Shown here piece by piece: positions 1-8,392 of a DNA stretch of 64,000 nt. The notes under the pieces were generated by a model. That model made no database searches. It was not told the origin of the DNA and saw nothing but the letters and a program-made list of their open reading frames with translations. The translations under genes were made by a program, and so were the position numbers. The stretch is from assembly GCA_015056625.1 (NCBI GenBank), contig SVFY01000001.1, forward strand, positions 161,365-225,364, in the 5' to 3' direction. Origin of the DNA: Butyrivibrio sp. Its GTDB lineage: Bacteria; Bacillota; Clostridia; Lachnospirales; Lachnospiraceae. Position 1 is the first letter of the stretch; each line of letters opens with the position of its first letter.

Positions 1-1157
1 CCTTCTGCGTACTGATTGGCCCACTTTGCAAAGATTCTTTTCTCTGCTCCTGCAAGCTTGATCTTCTGGATACCGCCTATTATGGCAAAGGTAAGACCAC
101 TTTCCTTGGCAAGGAGCTCCATGCGTCTTTTGGAGATTCCAACCTGCATCAGGACTGATATGGTTGAAAACAGCACCGTAAGAAGCATGATGATAAGTGA
201 TGGAACCACCAGCTTTGGCGCAAAACCAAAGATCTGGACTATATACACCAGCGAGAACAGGGACGAAAAGCCCAGTGAGAAGAAATCCTCAATAATGATC
301 TCACAGATCTCGTTGATGCTGCTGGATCTGCTGGAAAGTTCACCGGCTGAAAACTTCCTGAAGAATGGAGCCGGCAAAGTAAGTATCCTCTGCATGACAG
401 CCTGTTCAACAGGTATTGTAACCTTCCACTTGATCCTGGCAATGACTGCATTGTTAAGTGCATCAAAGGCACTGGTAAAGAAGATCGTCACTATAATGGT
501 AGCAACAAGAGCCCAGAAAAGTCCGTAATCCTTGTTATCAAGGACAGGACCAGCAAGGATCTGGGATGCATATGGCAGTATCATGGTAAGCAGCACAAGA
601 GCAAGAGATAGGGCTGCAACAAACAGGTAATCAGTAGCTGCAAGTCGCCTCTTCATAAAGCTTATAAGATCTGGAATCCCCAGCGGCTTAAGAGGAAGGG
701 GCTCATAAAACGCCACCGCTTCATCCATAAAGAGCTGAGTCTGCTTTTTCCCTACCCTTGTCTTTTTTCCTGTGTCAGGGTCATAGTAGTAATACTTGCC
801 AAATCCCTGTGGAAAAAGAGCTATGGGCATATTGTCTTCTTTAAAAAAGCAGATGATCGGGCCAAAGCAGTCAGTAAACCACTTGCCCTCAAGCTTTATA
901 TTGGCCTTCATCATACCAACGCTATTTGCTGCATACTCAATCTGATCCAAAGGCTCTGATATGCCGTGTGGCACCTCAACCCTTGGATAATTGTAGTAGT
1001 AAAAGACCTCATCTATGGCATTTTTGATATTGGTCTTTATATCTTTTCTCCTGACAGGCTCTCCCAAGACCCTATGAGCAATATTGTCATAGGAATCCCT
1101 GAAAAGCTCGTCATCCATTCTTTTTCTTTGCCTTATTTGTTCGTCAAACCAGCCCAA
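1..1157 (-). CDS. NHLP/NHLM-type peptide export ABC transporter, second subunit (partial, 3' end outside window)
   Basis: Only the first 385 residues or so are inside the window; the ATPase domain and stop lie beyond base 1. I read a TTG start at 1157-1155 because TAGGAG lies seven bases upstream and the product then begins LGWFDEQIRQRK, which matches the usual N-terminus of the non-peptidase ABC protein of NHLM bacteriocin systems (from memory of the family). The visible part has a soluble N-terminal region (about 210 residues, with a cyclic-nucleotide-domain-free, FPQGFGKYYYYDPDTGKK-like segment) followed by ABC transmembrane helices. The next gene upstream, 1181-3343, is the peptidase-containing partner, 23 bases away, so the two are probably one operon and one heteromeric exporter for ribosomal peptides with a nitrile-hydratase-like or Nif11-like leader. 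No precursor peptide gene is visible in this window. The frame is missed by a simple ATG ORF search because of the TTG start and the window edge. Confidence 0.85.
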   Translation of the reverse strand, partial: MGWFDEQIRQRKRMDDELFRDSYDNIAHRVLGEPVRRKDIKTNIKNAIDEVFYYYNYPRVEVPHGISEPLDQIEYAANSVGMMKANIKLEGKWFTDCFGPIICFFKEDNMPIALFPQGFGKYYYYDPDTGKKTRVGKKQTQLFMDEAVAFYEPLPLKPLGIPDLISFMKRRLAATDYLFVAALSLALVLLTMILPYASQILAGPVLDNKDYGLFWALVATIIVTIFFTSAFDALNNAVIARIKWKVTIPVEQAVMQRILTLPAPFFRKFSAGELSSRSSSINEICEIIIEDFFSLGFSSLFSLVYIVQIFGFAPKLVVPSLIIMLLTVLFSTISVLMQVGISKRRMELLAKESGLTFAIIGGIQKIKLAGAEKRIFAKWANQYAE

Positions 1158-1180
1158 TTGTAAACTCCTAGTTCTATAAG

Positions 1181-3343
1181 TTAGTCATTTGTTACCAGTG
1201 CACTGTAATATCCGCCGCGTTCAAGCAGTTCCTCGTGGGTTCCTCTCTCCACGATCTCTCCCTTGTCAAGAACGATGATCTCATCGCTGTCTCTTATGGT
1301 GGAGAGCCTGTGGGCGATGATGATAAGTGTTATTCCTCTGTCCTTGATGGCCTTGACAACCTCGTACTCTGTCTTGGCATCAAGAGCGCTGGTGGCTTCA
1401 TCAAGAATGATTATTGAAGGATCCATGGCCAGGACCCTTGCTATCTCAAGGCGCTGTCTCTGGCCTCCAGAGAGATCTTTTCCACCTTCTGAGAGTCTGT
1501 ACTGATAGCCTGAAGGCTTGGCGATGATGTCGTCGTGGATCTGGGCATCTCTTGCTGCCAATATCACTTCAAAGTCCTCAATGGACTCATCCCACATCTT
1601 GATATTGTTTTCTATGGTGTCCTCAAAGAGGATGATATCCTGGTCTACAACTGCAACTGAACCAGTAAAGGTACTTCTGTCTATCTCGGAAATGCTCTTT
1701 CCGTCAAAGAGGATCTCTCCGCTCCAGGGCTTATACAGTCCTGATATGAGCTTACTCATTGTGGATTTTCCGCATCCGCTTCCGCCTACTATGGCGACTC
1801 TTTTACCAGTTGTAAGGTTCATGGAGAAATCCTTGATAAATGGCTCATCCAGGATCGAATATCCAAAGGTGACATTCTTTACTTCAACATTTCCGGAGAG
1901 CTTTTTAAACTCGTGGCTGTCATCGTCCTCCCTGTCGGCGTACTCATCAGTCTGGTACTCCATTACATCCTCAACTCGCTCCATCTCTGTTCTCATCTCA
2001 AGGAGGGTCTGTCCTGCGTTGGTAAGTGTCGCTGCAGGTTCCATGAAGGATGTAAGGATCCCCTGGAAGGCTGTGATCATACCGATGGTGAAATGGCCAT
2101 TCATTGCAAGGAACACACCGGCAAAGGTTATTCCGTAGTTGGCAAGCTTGGTGATCATGTTTGGCAGAGCTCCAAGGTAGGTATTTTCCCTCATGAACTC
2201 AACTTCTTTTTCATCAACCTTGGCCTTTAAAGAAACCCAGTTTTCATAAAATCCGTTCTCAGCACCACTTGCCTTGATGGTCTCTATCATGCTGATACCT
2301 GAAAGAGTGGTGGTCTGAAGCTTTCCGCTGTCGATCAAAAGTCCCCTGGAGATGTTTATCCTGTGGTCTGAAATTATCTTGGACAGGATAAGGTTTATGA
2401 GAACTGTGGTCACACCAAGAACCGTAAGAGGAATTGAATACCTGATAAGAACTATCAGGTAAAACAGCATCATTGCTGTATTCAGACACAGAGGTGCGAA
2501 GGTGTTAACGATGGCGCTGGCTATTTCCTCGTTGGTGGTCTGTCTCATCATAAGATCACCAGACATTCTCTGAGAAAAGAACTCCATAGGAAGTCTTAGT
2601 ACTTTCCACATAAAGGAAGTACTACCATTTATTGCCAGTTTTCCGTCGATCCGAAGTGAATGGACTGCAGATATCCAGGATACAATGATCTGGACAAGGG
2701 CAAGGATCCCTAAAAGGATCAGGAAAGGTTCTGCGCTTTCGCTGGCCTTTTTTGTAAGAAGATTATCCATAAAGTACTCAGACATAAATGGATTAACTAC
2801 ACTAAACACATATGAAAAGATTGTCATGGCTACAGTGAAGATGACTGCAGTCCTGGCATCCTTAAGTCTCTTTCCGGCAAATTCAAGTACGCTCTTTCTC
2901 TTGCCACCCTGCTCAAAGTTCTCAGTGGTGTCAAACATAAGGGCAATACCTGTAAAGCCCTTGGCAAAGTCCTCTATTGGCATTGCCACATTTCCCCTTG
3001 AAGGGTCGTTGACATAGGCCTTATTGCCCTTAAAGCCGCACAGCACAACAAAGTGGTTATAGTCCCAGTGGATTATACAGGGGAACATACCTTTTTCCCG
3101 CAGGGCATCCAGCTCAAGCCTGTATCCATTTGCTGCAAGGCCATACTTTCTTGCTGCCTTCAGGATATTCTTGGCATTGGAGCCATCTCTTGAAACGCCG
3201 CAATCAAGCCTCATCTGTTCAAGGGCAACCCATCTTCCATAATAAGCAAGTATCATGGAAAGACATGCAGCCCCGCACTCCAAGGCCTCCATCTGCATAA
3301 CTACCGGTACTTTTGCAACACCATTAGAAACTACTTTATTCAT
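1181..3343 (-). CDS. NHLP/NHLM-type peptidase-containing ABC transporter (C39 peptidase + ABC exporter)
   Basis: A 720-residue bacteriocin-type exporter that would cleave a double-glycine leader and export the peptide. Residues about 10-145 are a C39 cysteine peptidase: the catalytic Cys23 sits in ECGAACLSMIL with Gln17 ahead of it, the His lies in HWDYNHFVVL and the Asp in VNDPSRG. Transmembrane helices fill about 165-445. The ATPase has Walker A GGSGCGKST, signature LSGGQRQR, Walker B IIILDEATSALD and the H-loop IIIAHRLSTI, so all catalytic parts are intact. Length and architecture match the peptidase/ATPase member of NHLM systems better than lactococcin-type exporters, mainly because the paired second ABC protein follows immediately. 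The start at 3343 is the ATG before MNKVVSNGVAKVPVVMQMEA. The cargo is unknown. Confidence 0.92.
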   Translation of the reverse strand: MNKVVSNGVAKVPVVMQMEALECGAACLSMILAYYGRWVALEQMRLDCGVSRDGSNAKNILKAARKYGLAANGYRLELDALREKGMFPCIIHWDYNHFVVLCGFKGNKAYVNDPSRGNVAMPIEDFAKGFTGIALMFDTTENFEQGGKRKSVLEFAGKRLKDARTAVIFTVAMTIFSYVFSVVNPFMSEYFMDNLLTKKASESAEPFLILLGILALVQIIVSWISAVHSLRIDGKLAINGSTSFMWKVLRLPMEFFSQRMSGDLMMRQTTNEEIASAIVNTFAPLCLNTAMMLFYLIVLIRYSIPLTVLGVTTVLINLILSKIISDHRINISRGLLIDSGKLQTTTLSGISMIETIKASGAENGFYENWVSLKAKVDEKEVEFMRENTYLGALPNMITKLANYGITFAGVFLAMNGHFTIGMITAFQGILTSFMEPAATLTNAGQTLLEMRTEMERVEDVMEYQTDEYADREDDDSHEFKKLSGNVEVKNVTFGYSILDEPFIKDFSMNLTTGKRVAIVGGSGCGKSTMSKLISGLYKPWSGEILFDGKSISEIDRSTFTGSVAVVDQDIILFEDTIENNIKMWDESIEDFEVILAARDAQIHDDIIAKPSGYQYRLSEGGKDLSGGQRQRLEIARVLAMDPSIIILDEATSALDAKTEYEVVKAIKDRGITLIIIAHRLSTIRDSDEIIVLDKGEIVERGTHEELLERGGYYSALVTND

Positions 3344-3494
3344 ATGATCAATAGTCCCCTATTATAATGACTTTTATTCAATTATACATTAAATGTTTAC
3401 GCAATAGCAAAAACTATATCTTGTGTTTTGGATAGGTATGAGATACTATATTATGTGTATTGGTTGATATTTATTATCAGGAGGGGGTATAGAT
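3344..3494. promoter_or_regulatory. divergent promoter region of export ABC genes and fnt
   Basis: AT-rich gap between divergent genes. On the minus strand a TATAAT (3361-3366) lies about 20 bases before the ABC start and could be its -10 box; no convincing -35 hexamer is seen. The plus-strand gene has a strong AGGAGGGGG Shine-Dalgarno site at about 3480-3487. Confidence 0.35.
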
Positions 3495-4277
3495 ATGAAA
3501 TCACCAGCTCAGATTGCAGCAGCTTACGAAGCGGCAGGTACCGCCAAGACCAAACTTTCCTTCAGGAAGACCTTTATCCTCGGGATAATGGCAGGAGCCT
3601 TTATAGCCCTTGGAGGCCTGGGAAGCCAGATAGCTTCTGTCTGCGCACCAGATCCTTCCACCGGAAGGATCATAAGTTCCGTGGTCTTTCCCATCGGACT
3701 TTTCATGGTGATCATTGGCGGCGCTGAGCTTTTTACAGGTAACTGCCTTATCATTGTTCCTGTTCTGTCAGGAAAGGCTACCGCTAAAGGAATGGCTCGT
3801 AACCTTGGCATTGTCTACCTTGGAAATATGGTGGGCGGAGTTATCATTGCTCTTTTGGCAAACTTCTCCCACACCTACTCATTTGCTGATGGAAAGCTAG
3901 CACAGGCAGTTGTAAGCACTGCTGTTGCCAAGTCAAATATCACCTTTATGGACGGTCTTTTAAAGGGGATCCTGTGCAACATCCTGGTATGTATGGCTGT
4001 GTGGTGTTCCTTTGCCGCAGAAGAAGCCGCTGGCAAGGTGCTCACACTGTGGTTTCCTGTAATGCTCTTTATTATTGGCGGGTTTGAGCACTGCGTCGCC
4101 AACATGTACTTCATCCCAGCAGGTATGATAGCATCCAGCGTCTACGGCATTGCAGCAGACGGCCTTTCAATCTTCGGCTTTTTGGTAACCAACCTTATTC
4201 CCGTAACAATAGGCAATATAATAGGCGGCAGCCTTTGTGTAGGCGCCACCTATTTCGCAGCATATTTAAAGGACTAA
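3495..4277 (+). CDS. formate/nitrite transporter family channel (FNT)
   Basis: A 260-residue integral membrane protein of the FocA/NirC family, which forms pentameric channels for formate, nitrite or hydrosulfide. The sequence has the family's six-helix pattern with the characteristic segment GIMAGAFIALGGLGSQ (about residues 30-45), the GGAELFTGNCL segment of the second helix (about 74-84) and a second half starting around GLLKGILCNILVC. About 25 N-terminal residues (SPAQIAAAYEAAGTAKTKL) form the usual cytoplasmic helix. Length is normal. The ATG at 3495 follows a strong GGAGGGGG site. It stands alone between a divergent ABC pair and a convergent sucrose phosphorylase. Formate export during mixed-acid fermentation is the likely role; nitrite or HS- transport cannot be excluded from sequence alone. 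Confidence 0.92.
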   Translation: MKSPAQIAAAYEAAGTAKTKLSFRKTFILGIMAGAFIALGGLGSQIASVCAPDPSTGRIISSVVFPIGLFMVIIGGAELFTGNCLIIVPVLSGKATAKGMARNLGIVYLGNMVGGVIIALLANFSHTYSFADGKLAQAVVSTAVAKSNITFMDGLLKGILCNILVCMAVWCSFAAEEAAGKVLTLWFPVMLFIIGGFEHCVANMYFIPAGMIASSVYGIAADGLSIFGFLVTNLIPVTIGNIIGGSLCVGATYFAAYLKD

Positions 4278-4438
4278 ACAAGACACGGGGACGGTTTGCT
4301 GACACGGGGGGCGGTTCTGTTGCTGACAGGGGGACGGTTCTGTTGTCAGGTTTTATTTCGATAAAACCTGACAACAGAACCGTCCCCCTGTCAGCAACAG
4401 AACCGCCCCCGTGTCAGCAGACCGTCCCCATGTCTTGT
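4278..4438. repeat. Modular long palindrome R1 (three nested GGGGACGG units per arm)
   Basis: Arms of about 78 bases around a short TTTCGA loop are near-perfect complements; the differences I see are a C/T, a T/C and one extra G. Each arm is three units of the pattern GACA(C/G)GGGG(A)CGGTT(CTG)TTGCT. It begins directly after the fnt stop codon and ends two bases before the stop of the convergent sucrose phosphorylase gene, so it probably folds as a terminator for both, although its arm length far exceeds an ordinary terminator. Confidence 0.93.
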
Positions 4439-4440
4439 TT

Positions 4441-6096
4441 TTATTTTATCTCATAGCTGTAATCCGAGAAGTCGGCCCTTAGCGTAGCTTCGTGGCCGTC
4501 TTTTTTCCATGTGAAGGTCATTACACTTCCTTCATTGGAAATGTTAAGTTCGCTGTCAAAGCCAAAGGCTGGATTGGTGTTTCTGAACTTAAGGAGTTTA
4601 AGCTGCTCTTTTACCACATCCTTTTTAAGAGCTTCTTCAATCTGGACCATTGAAAGGTTTGTCCTGTTGATCTCCTTGTGTCCGCCTGCACCAGCTCTTT
4701 TAACTGCCTCATGATCATTCTTACCTGCAAAAAGATCAAGATACCACACCTGTGGCTTACCTGGCATGAACATCTGGATTGCCCTTGCAAAGAGCATCTT
4801 CCTGTCATCGTCACCAAGAGCGCTGTAGTAGGTTGCATTTACCTGGTAGTACATATTTTTAGCGCCGTGAAGGTCTTTTACAAAGCCGCCACGCCCTACA
4901 ATGGTATCGATCATGCTCTGGATCTCTTCCTCCCCCAGGATTCCCTTAAGGTCCAGAAGCGGAATGCCGTCATGACAGCCCAGCATGTTAACTACTCTTA
5001 TCTTCTTTTCCTGTATCTCCTGAGCCCACTTTTTAAGGACTTCTCCATTTTTATTCTCGATCGCATAGATCAAAAGACCCGGCAGGAAGAAATCGTAGGT
5101 CATGTAGCCCTTATCTGCCACAGTTTCATAGATCTTTTCGCTGTAGCTTGCATGTATCTCTGGAAGGAGTGATACCTTATACTCATCAGCAAGCTTTTTA
5201 ACCTTTTCAAGGACATCCCAGGTATCAGGTTCATTAAGGAAATTCTTTTTTCCAGGCTCCTTGGGAGCGTAAGCAAAGGCATCAAGCCTTACGATCTTAG
5301 CGCCATAGCCTGAAAGAGCCTTAAGAGTGTTCCTGTAATGCTCCCAGACAAGATCAGATTTAATGTTAAGATCCATCTGTCCAAGGTAGCGCCTTTTTGA
5401 CTCCAAAAGCTCTACTACCTGATCCTTGTACTTTTCAAATCTTCCAAATTCGATCTCGGAAGGCTTTTTCCCCTCATCAAGCCCCGCACACACGATTTCA
5501 GACAGTCTCTGGGCAGCCAGATACTGAATATCCATATTTTCCATCAGATCCTGGGCGTCAAACCTTGGATACTGAACTTCCTGATAAAAAGTGTTCCAGT
5601 AAGGAACATCACTGCCATCTGGCATCCTCACCATAAGGATCGGAAGCCCTGGCTTTCTAAAGAACATATCCTTTATATACTGCTGATCTGGCTGGATGTA
5701 TCCTTCGGAAGTCATTTCTCCATAGCCTTCCCAGAACTTGTTCCAGTTTATAAAGAAATCCTTATACTTTGAGTTCTCACCATTTTTAAGAAGATCCTGG
5801 AACTGTGGTGAAAGAACTGACGCATGATTTAAGATAAAATCAAGCTTTAGATCAATTCCAAGCTCCTGCAGTTTGTCTATATCCTCTTTATCAGCCATTT
5901 CCTCATTGATGTTATAGTCAATTACTGAAAAGCCCCTGTCCAGATCCGTATTAAAGATACTTGGAAGGATGTAAAAAGACTGGAACACATCCTTAAATTC
6001 ATCTTTTGACAGTACGCTTACTATATCAGAGAGCTTTCCACCGCAGCTGTCAGGATAGGCATTGAGCATAGGACCATTGTCTACAAATTTACTCAT
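4441..6096 (-). CDS. gtfA: sucrose phosphorylase-like glycoside hydrolase family 13 enzyme
   Basis: A 551-residue (alpha/beta)8-barrel enzyme of GH13 subfamily 18, which cleaves sucrose (or sucrose-6-phosphate, glucosylglycerate and similar alpha-glucosides) with phosphate to glucose-1-phosphate. Visible catalytic positions are the nucleophile Asp in VRLDAFAYAPKE (about residue 275), the acid/base Glu in LLPEIHASY (about 315) and the stabilising Asp in NMLGCHDGIPLLD (about 375). The N-terminus NGPMLNAYPDSCGGKLSD and the QPDQQ segment are typical of this subfamily. Length is slightly above the usual 480-510. It lies 15 bases after the P-loop kinase gene in the same direction, so the two are probably co-transcribed from the promoter at 7147-7175, opposite a LacI regulator. 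Substrate specificity within subfamily 18 cannot be settled here. Confidence 0.88.
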   Translation of the reverse strand: MSKFVDNGPMLNAYPDSCGGKLSDIVSVLSKDEFKDVFQSFYILPSIFNTDLDRGFSVIDYNINEEMADKEDIDKLQELGIDLKLDFILNHASVLSPQFQDLLKNGENSKYKDFFINWNKFWEGYGEMTSEGYIQPDQQYIKDMFFRKPGLPILMVRMPDGSDVPYWNTFYQEVQYPRFDAQDLMENMDIQYLAAQRLSEIVCAGLDEGKKPSEIEFGRFEKYKDQVVELLESKRRYLGQMDLNIKSDLVWEHYRNTLKALSGYGAKIVRLDAFAYAPKEPGKKNFLNEPDTWDVLEKVKKLADEYKVSLLPEIHASYSEKIYETVADKGYMTYDFFLPGLLIYAIENKNGEVLKKWAQEIQEKKIRVVNMLGCHDGIPLLDLKGILGEEEIQSMIDTIVGRGGFVKDLHGAKNMYYQVNATYYSALGDDDRKMLFARAIQMFMPGKPQVWYLDLFAGKNDHEAVKRAGAGGHKEINRTNLSMVQIEEALKKDVVKEQLKLLKFRNTNPAFGFDSELNISNEGSVMTFTWKKDGHEATLRADFSDYSYEIK

Positions 6097-6111
6097 CTTA
6101 AGACCTCCGTT

Positions 6112-7086
6112 TTAGCCCATAAGCTTTTGAAACTGTTCAAATGTTAAAATCTCACCAGATTTTGAGATGATGATCTTTGCCTTGTGAGCCTGATCCACCA
6201 GCTTCTTCTGTTCAAGCTCAAGAACCAGCATTGTAAATGGGCTGTCGAGCTTACCATCGCGGTTTCTGGATCTTCTGTGCTCTAAAGTCTCCTCCGGAGT
6301 ACTGTTTAAAAGAACTGGAATATCAACCTGACTCATATAGTCACTATTGCCATGGGTCCACTCAACTATAAGAACCTGCTTGTCTGACATGTCTACTTCA
6401 TCATACCAGAGGGAAGCTTCATCCCTTCCCATCCTCTTAAGATAGAGCTTGTCAGCTCCGTCCTTGAACGCTTTCATTATCTGATCAACTTCTTCGAAGT
6501 TTGTTTCCTTAGGAGTTCCAAGGTAACCATTAAGTCCCTCTTTGCCTGCTTCAAAATAACTTCTGAACCATGTGTCAGTCTCAAGATACGCCTTGTTTGC
6601 GTCATCTTCAGCCTTCTGAAGTTCTCTTATCTTAGATGCATTTTCAGGATTCATGACGCCACTGTCAACCATTCCCCTGATACCACATACTCTATATGTA
6701 TGAAGCCTTTCAGCGTCATTATACATTGGAATCCTGTGTGGGTAATTGTCTCCAGACATGGTGTAACTGCCTATTCCTGCTGACTGCAGCATATATGACA
6801 GAAGTGACGCAATTTCAGATTTTCCCACGCCTGATCCGCCGCAAACAGCCACTACAGCTCTGTTATAGGGATTAGCTGACATTTTATCCTCAAGTTCTTT
6901 TACTAATAAAGGAAAGATAGTCTTGGCCTTGGAAACGTGAACCTCTTCGATCTCCACCTTATCCCCTGGCATATCGCCGTGAGGAATGTCCTTCGGGATC
7001 ACTATATTCTGAATGCTCTCAGGAGCTTTTTTCAGCTTATCAACAATTCCATCCAAAACAGTGATTTTGTTATATTTTGTATTCAT
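6112..7086 (-). CDS. P-loop kinase of unassigned specificity, in operon with sucrose phosphorylase
   Basis: A 324-residue soluble protein. A P-loop, AVCGGSGVGKSEIASLL, is at about residues 84-100, followed by SGDNYPHRIP, the arrangement found in uridine-kinase, phosphoribulokinase and adenylylsulfate-kinase-like enzymes. A likely Walker-B/lid region is VLIVEWTHGNSDYM (about 235) and an Arg-rich segment EHRRSRNRDGK follows. I chose the ATG at 7086 because GGAGAA precedes it; a longer frame to 7266 would run through the divergent promoter and the LacI start. It is the first gene of the pair with sucrose phosphorylase. Phosphorylating the sugar released by phosphorolysis is an attractive idea, but that is only context; the family is often given the label adenylylsulfate kinase without support. 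Confidence 0.75.
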   Translation of the reverse strand: MNTKYNKITVLDGIVDKLKKAPESIQNIVIPKDIPHGDMPGDKVEIEEVHVSKAKTIFPLLVKELEDKMSANPYNRAVVAVCGGSGVGKSEIASLLSYMLQSAGIGSYTMSGDNYPHRIPMYNDAERLHTYRVCGIRGMVDSGVMNPENASKIRELQKAEDDANKAYLETDTWFRSYFEAGKEGLNGYLGTPKETNFEEVDQIMKAFKDGADKLYLKRMGRDEASLWYDEVDMSDKQVLIVEWTHGNSDYMSQVDIPVLLNSTPEETLEHRRSRNRDGKLDSPFTMLVLELEQKKLVDQAHKAKIIISKSGEILTFEQFQKLMG

Positions 7087-7118
7087 AATTCTCCTCTTAC
7101 ATAAGTTTTGACAAAAAG

Positions 7119-7134
7119 ATAACCGCCGTGTTAT
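7119..7134. promoter_or_regulatory. candidate LacI-family operator in the divergent control region
   Basis: Imperfect palindrome ATAAC-CGCCGT-GTTAT with a central CG, lying between the kinase/phosphorylase promoter and its start codon, and just upstream of the LacI gene. Placement suits control of both divergent units by the adjacent regulator; no binding data. Confidence 0.4.
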
Positions 7135-7146
7135 TTTTGTGAACAA

Positions 7147-7175
7147 ACCATACACTAACTTTTTTTCTTTGTCAA
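7147..7175 (-). promoter_or_regulatory. sigma-A-type promoter for the kinase/sucrose phosphorylase operon
   Basis: On the minus strand a perfect TTGACA (7175-7170) is followed, after 17 bases, by TATGGT (7152-7147), four of six matches to the -10 consensus. It sits 60 bases before the kinase start. Confidence 0.55.
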
Positions 7176-7201
7176 AACCCAAGGAAAAAGAACGGAAAAA
7201 C

Positions 7202-8218
7202 ATGATAACTATCAAGGAAATCGCAAAGCAACTGAACATGAGCACCACCACAGTCTCAAATGTCATCCACGGAAAAGCCGGGGAAGTATCAGACGATACA
7301 AGAGAAAAGGTGGAGAGATTTTTAAAGAAAGTCGATTATGTCCCAAACATAAACGCAAGAAATCTTGCTCAGAATGAATCTAAGATCATCGGCTTTGCAC
7401 TTAAGGCAAGAGCCGACAAATATGAAAACCTCATCATGGACCCCTTCGTAGCGGAGCTGATAGGTGGCGTCGAGGAAACCATACGAAACGCCGGGTACTT
7501 CATGATGCTGTACATATCCAGCGACACAGTTGAGATCATGCGACATGTATCCACCTGGAATGTAGACGGACTGATACTGTTTGGTATGCTGGACGACGAC
7601 GGCATAAGAGTCAGCGAGAGATACAAAAAGCCTATCGTGTGCCTTGACACCTACTCACTGGAGGGGCTTAAGCACTTCACCAATGTGGGACTTGACGATG
7701 AACAGGGCACCTTTGAGATCACAAATTACCTGATTGAAAACGGACACAGAAAGATAGCTTTTTTATCAGACAACACCAAAGGTGTTGACCTGGCAAGACT
7801 TACAGGCTACAAAAAGGCTCTGCAGGCAGCAGGAATCACTTTTAAGGAATCTGACTTTTTGAAGATCAGGCCAAGAACCGATGAACTTGAAGGCAGTCTT
7901 AATGAGATCTGCGAAAGATTAAAGGAGTTCACCGCTATCGTATGTGTATCAGACCTTTATGCAGTAACACTAATGGCAGCCCTGCAGGACAGAGGCGTTT
8001 CGGTCCCAAATGACATATCCATTGTGGGATTTGACGATAACATGCTGGCACAGCTCCACAGACCCGCCCTTACCACTGTCCATCAGGATGTAAAAGAAAA
8101 GGGAATAACCGCTGCTGATACTCTTCTTAAACAGCTTCGGGGCGAAAAAACTCCAAACCAGATAAAGCTCCCTACTCACTTAGTTGTCCGTGATACTGTA
8201 AAAAATATAAACAAGTAA
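7202..8218 (+). CDS. LacI-family transcriptional regulator
   Basis: A 338-residue repressor: LacI helix-turn-helix and hinge at residues 1-60 (MITIKEIAKQLNMSTTTVSN and following), then a periplasmic-binding-protein-like sugar sensor with IGFALKARADKYE, VDGLILFGML and SIVGFDDNMLAQLHRPALTTV motifs. The ATG at 7202 is preferred over a GTG at 7139 because the family starts right at the HTH; the spacer contains AAGGAAAAAG. It lies between the divergent phosphorylase unit and, downstream, a solute-binding protein with two permeases; a strong terminator follows. It most likely controls both units in response to sucrose or a related glucoside. Candidate operators are at 7119-7134, 8296-8309, 8342-8353 and 8371-8392. 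Confidence 0.92.
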   Translation: MITIKEIAKQLNMSTTTVSNVIHGKAGEVSDDTREKVERFLKKVDYVPNINARNLAQNESKIIGFALKARADKYENLIMDPFVAELIGGVEETIRNAGYFMMLYISSDTVEIMRHVSTWNVDGLILFGMLDDDGIRVSERYKKPIVCLDTYSLEGLKHFTNVGLDDEQGTFEITNYLIENGHRKIAFLSDNTKGVDLARLTGYKKALQAAGITFKESDFLKIRPRTDELEGSLNEICERLKEFTAIVCVSDLYAVTLMAALQDRGVSVPNDISIVGFDDNMLAQLHRPALTTVHQDVKEKGITAADTLLKQLRGEKTPNQIKLPTHLVVRDTVKNINK

Positions 8219-8232
8219 ATAGCTTAACTATC

Positions 8233-8274
8233 AAGCACCCGCCTTGAACATAACAACAAGGCGGGTGCTTTTTT
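8233..8274 (+). terminator. rho-independent terminator after the LacI gene
   Basis: A 14-base perfect stem AAGCACCCGCCTTG / CAAGGCGGGTGCTT with a 10-base loop followed by a T run. It separates the regulator from the transporter operon. Confidence 0.95.
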
Positions 8275-8295
8275 GTGCAAGCTGAACAAATGCAG

Positions 8296-8309
8296 CTTAC
8301 GCGCGTAAG
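8296..8309. promoter_or_regulatory. 14-base perfect palindrome CTTACGCGCGTAAG, candidate operator
   Basis: Perfect dyad with a central CGCG, just upstream of the presumed -35 region of the sugar transporter operon. LacI-family sites usually have a central CG, so this could be an upstream operator of the neighbouring regulator. Confidence 0.4.
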
Positions 8310-8310
8310 G

Positions 8311-8337
8311 TTGGCATTTTGTATGTTTTTATATAAT
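8311..8337 (+). promoter_or_regulatory. candidate promoter of the sugar ABC operon
   Basis: TTGGCA (8311-8316) and TATAAT (8332-8337) with a 15-base spacer, shorter than the ideal 17. It is followed at once by the AAACGTTT operator-like site, which would place the repressor over the start of transcription. Confidence 0.45.
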
Positions 8338-8341
8338 TTTT

Positions 8342-8392
8342 ATAAACGTTTTATTGATTTTTGATTTTTAAGCGAATACGTTTAAGCTCGCT
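8342..8392. promoter_or_regulatory. two LacI/CcpA-like operator candidates
   Basis: AAACGTTT inside ATAAACGTTTTAT at 8342-8353, and at 8371-8392 an imperfect dyad with outer arms AGCGA/TCGCT around ACGTTT. Both have the central CG flanked by A/T expected of LacI-family or cre-type sites and lie just downstream of the candidate promoter. Confidence 0.4.

Noticed and set aside
1518..2138. Long plus-strand open frames opposite the export ABC gene
   Set aside because: They are antisense shadows of a gene with clear C39, ABC membrane and ATPase motifs; their translations are Ser/Leu-rich with no family match and no ribosome site.
4278..4438. GGGGACGG repeats as a CRISPR array
   Set aside because: Units are mirrored into palindromes, have no regular unique spacers and no cas gene is near.
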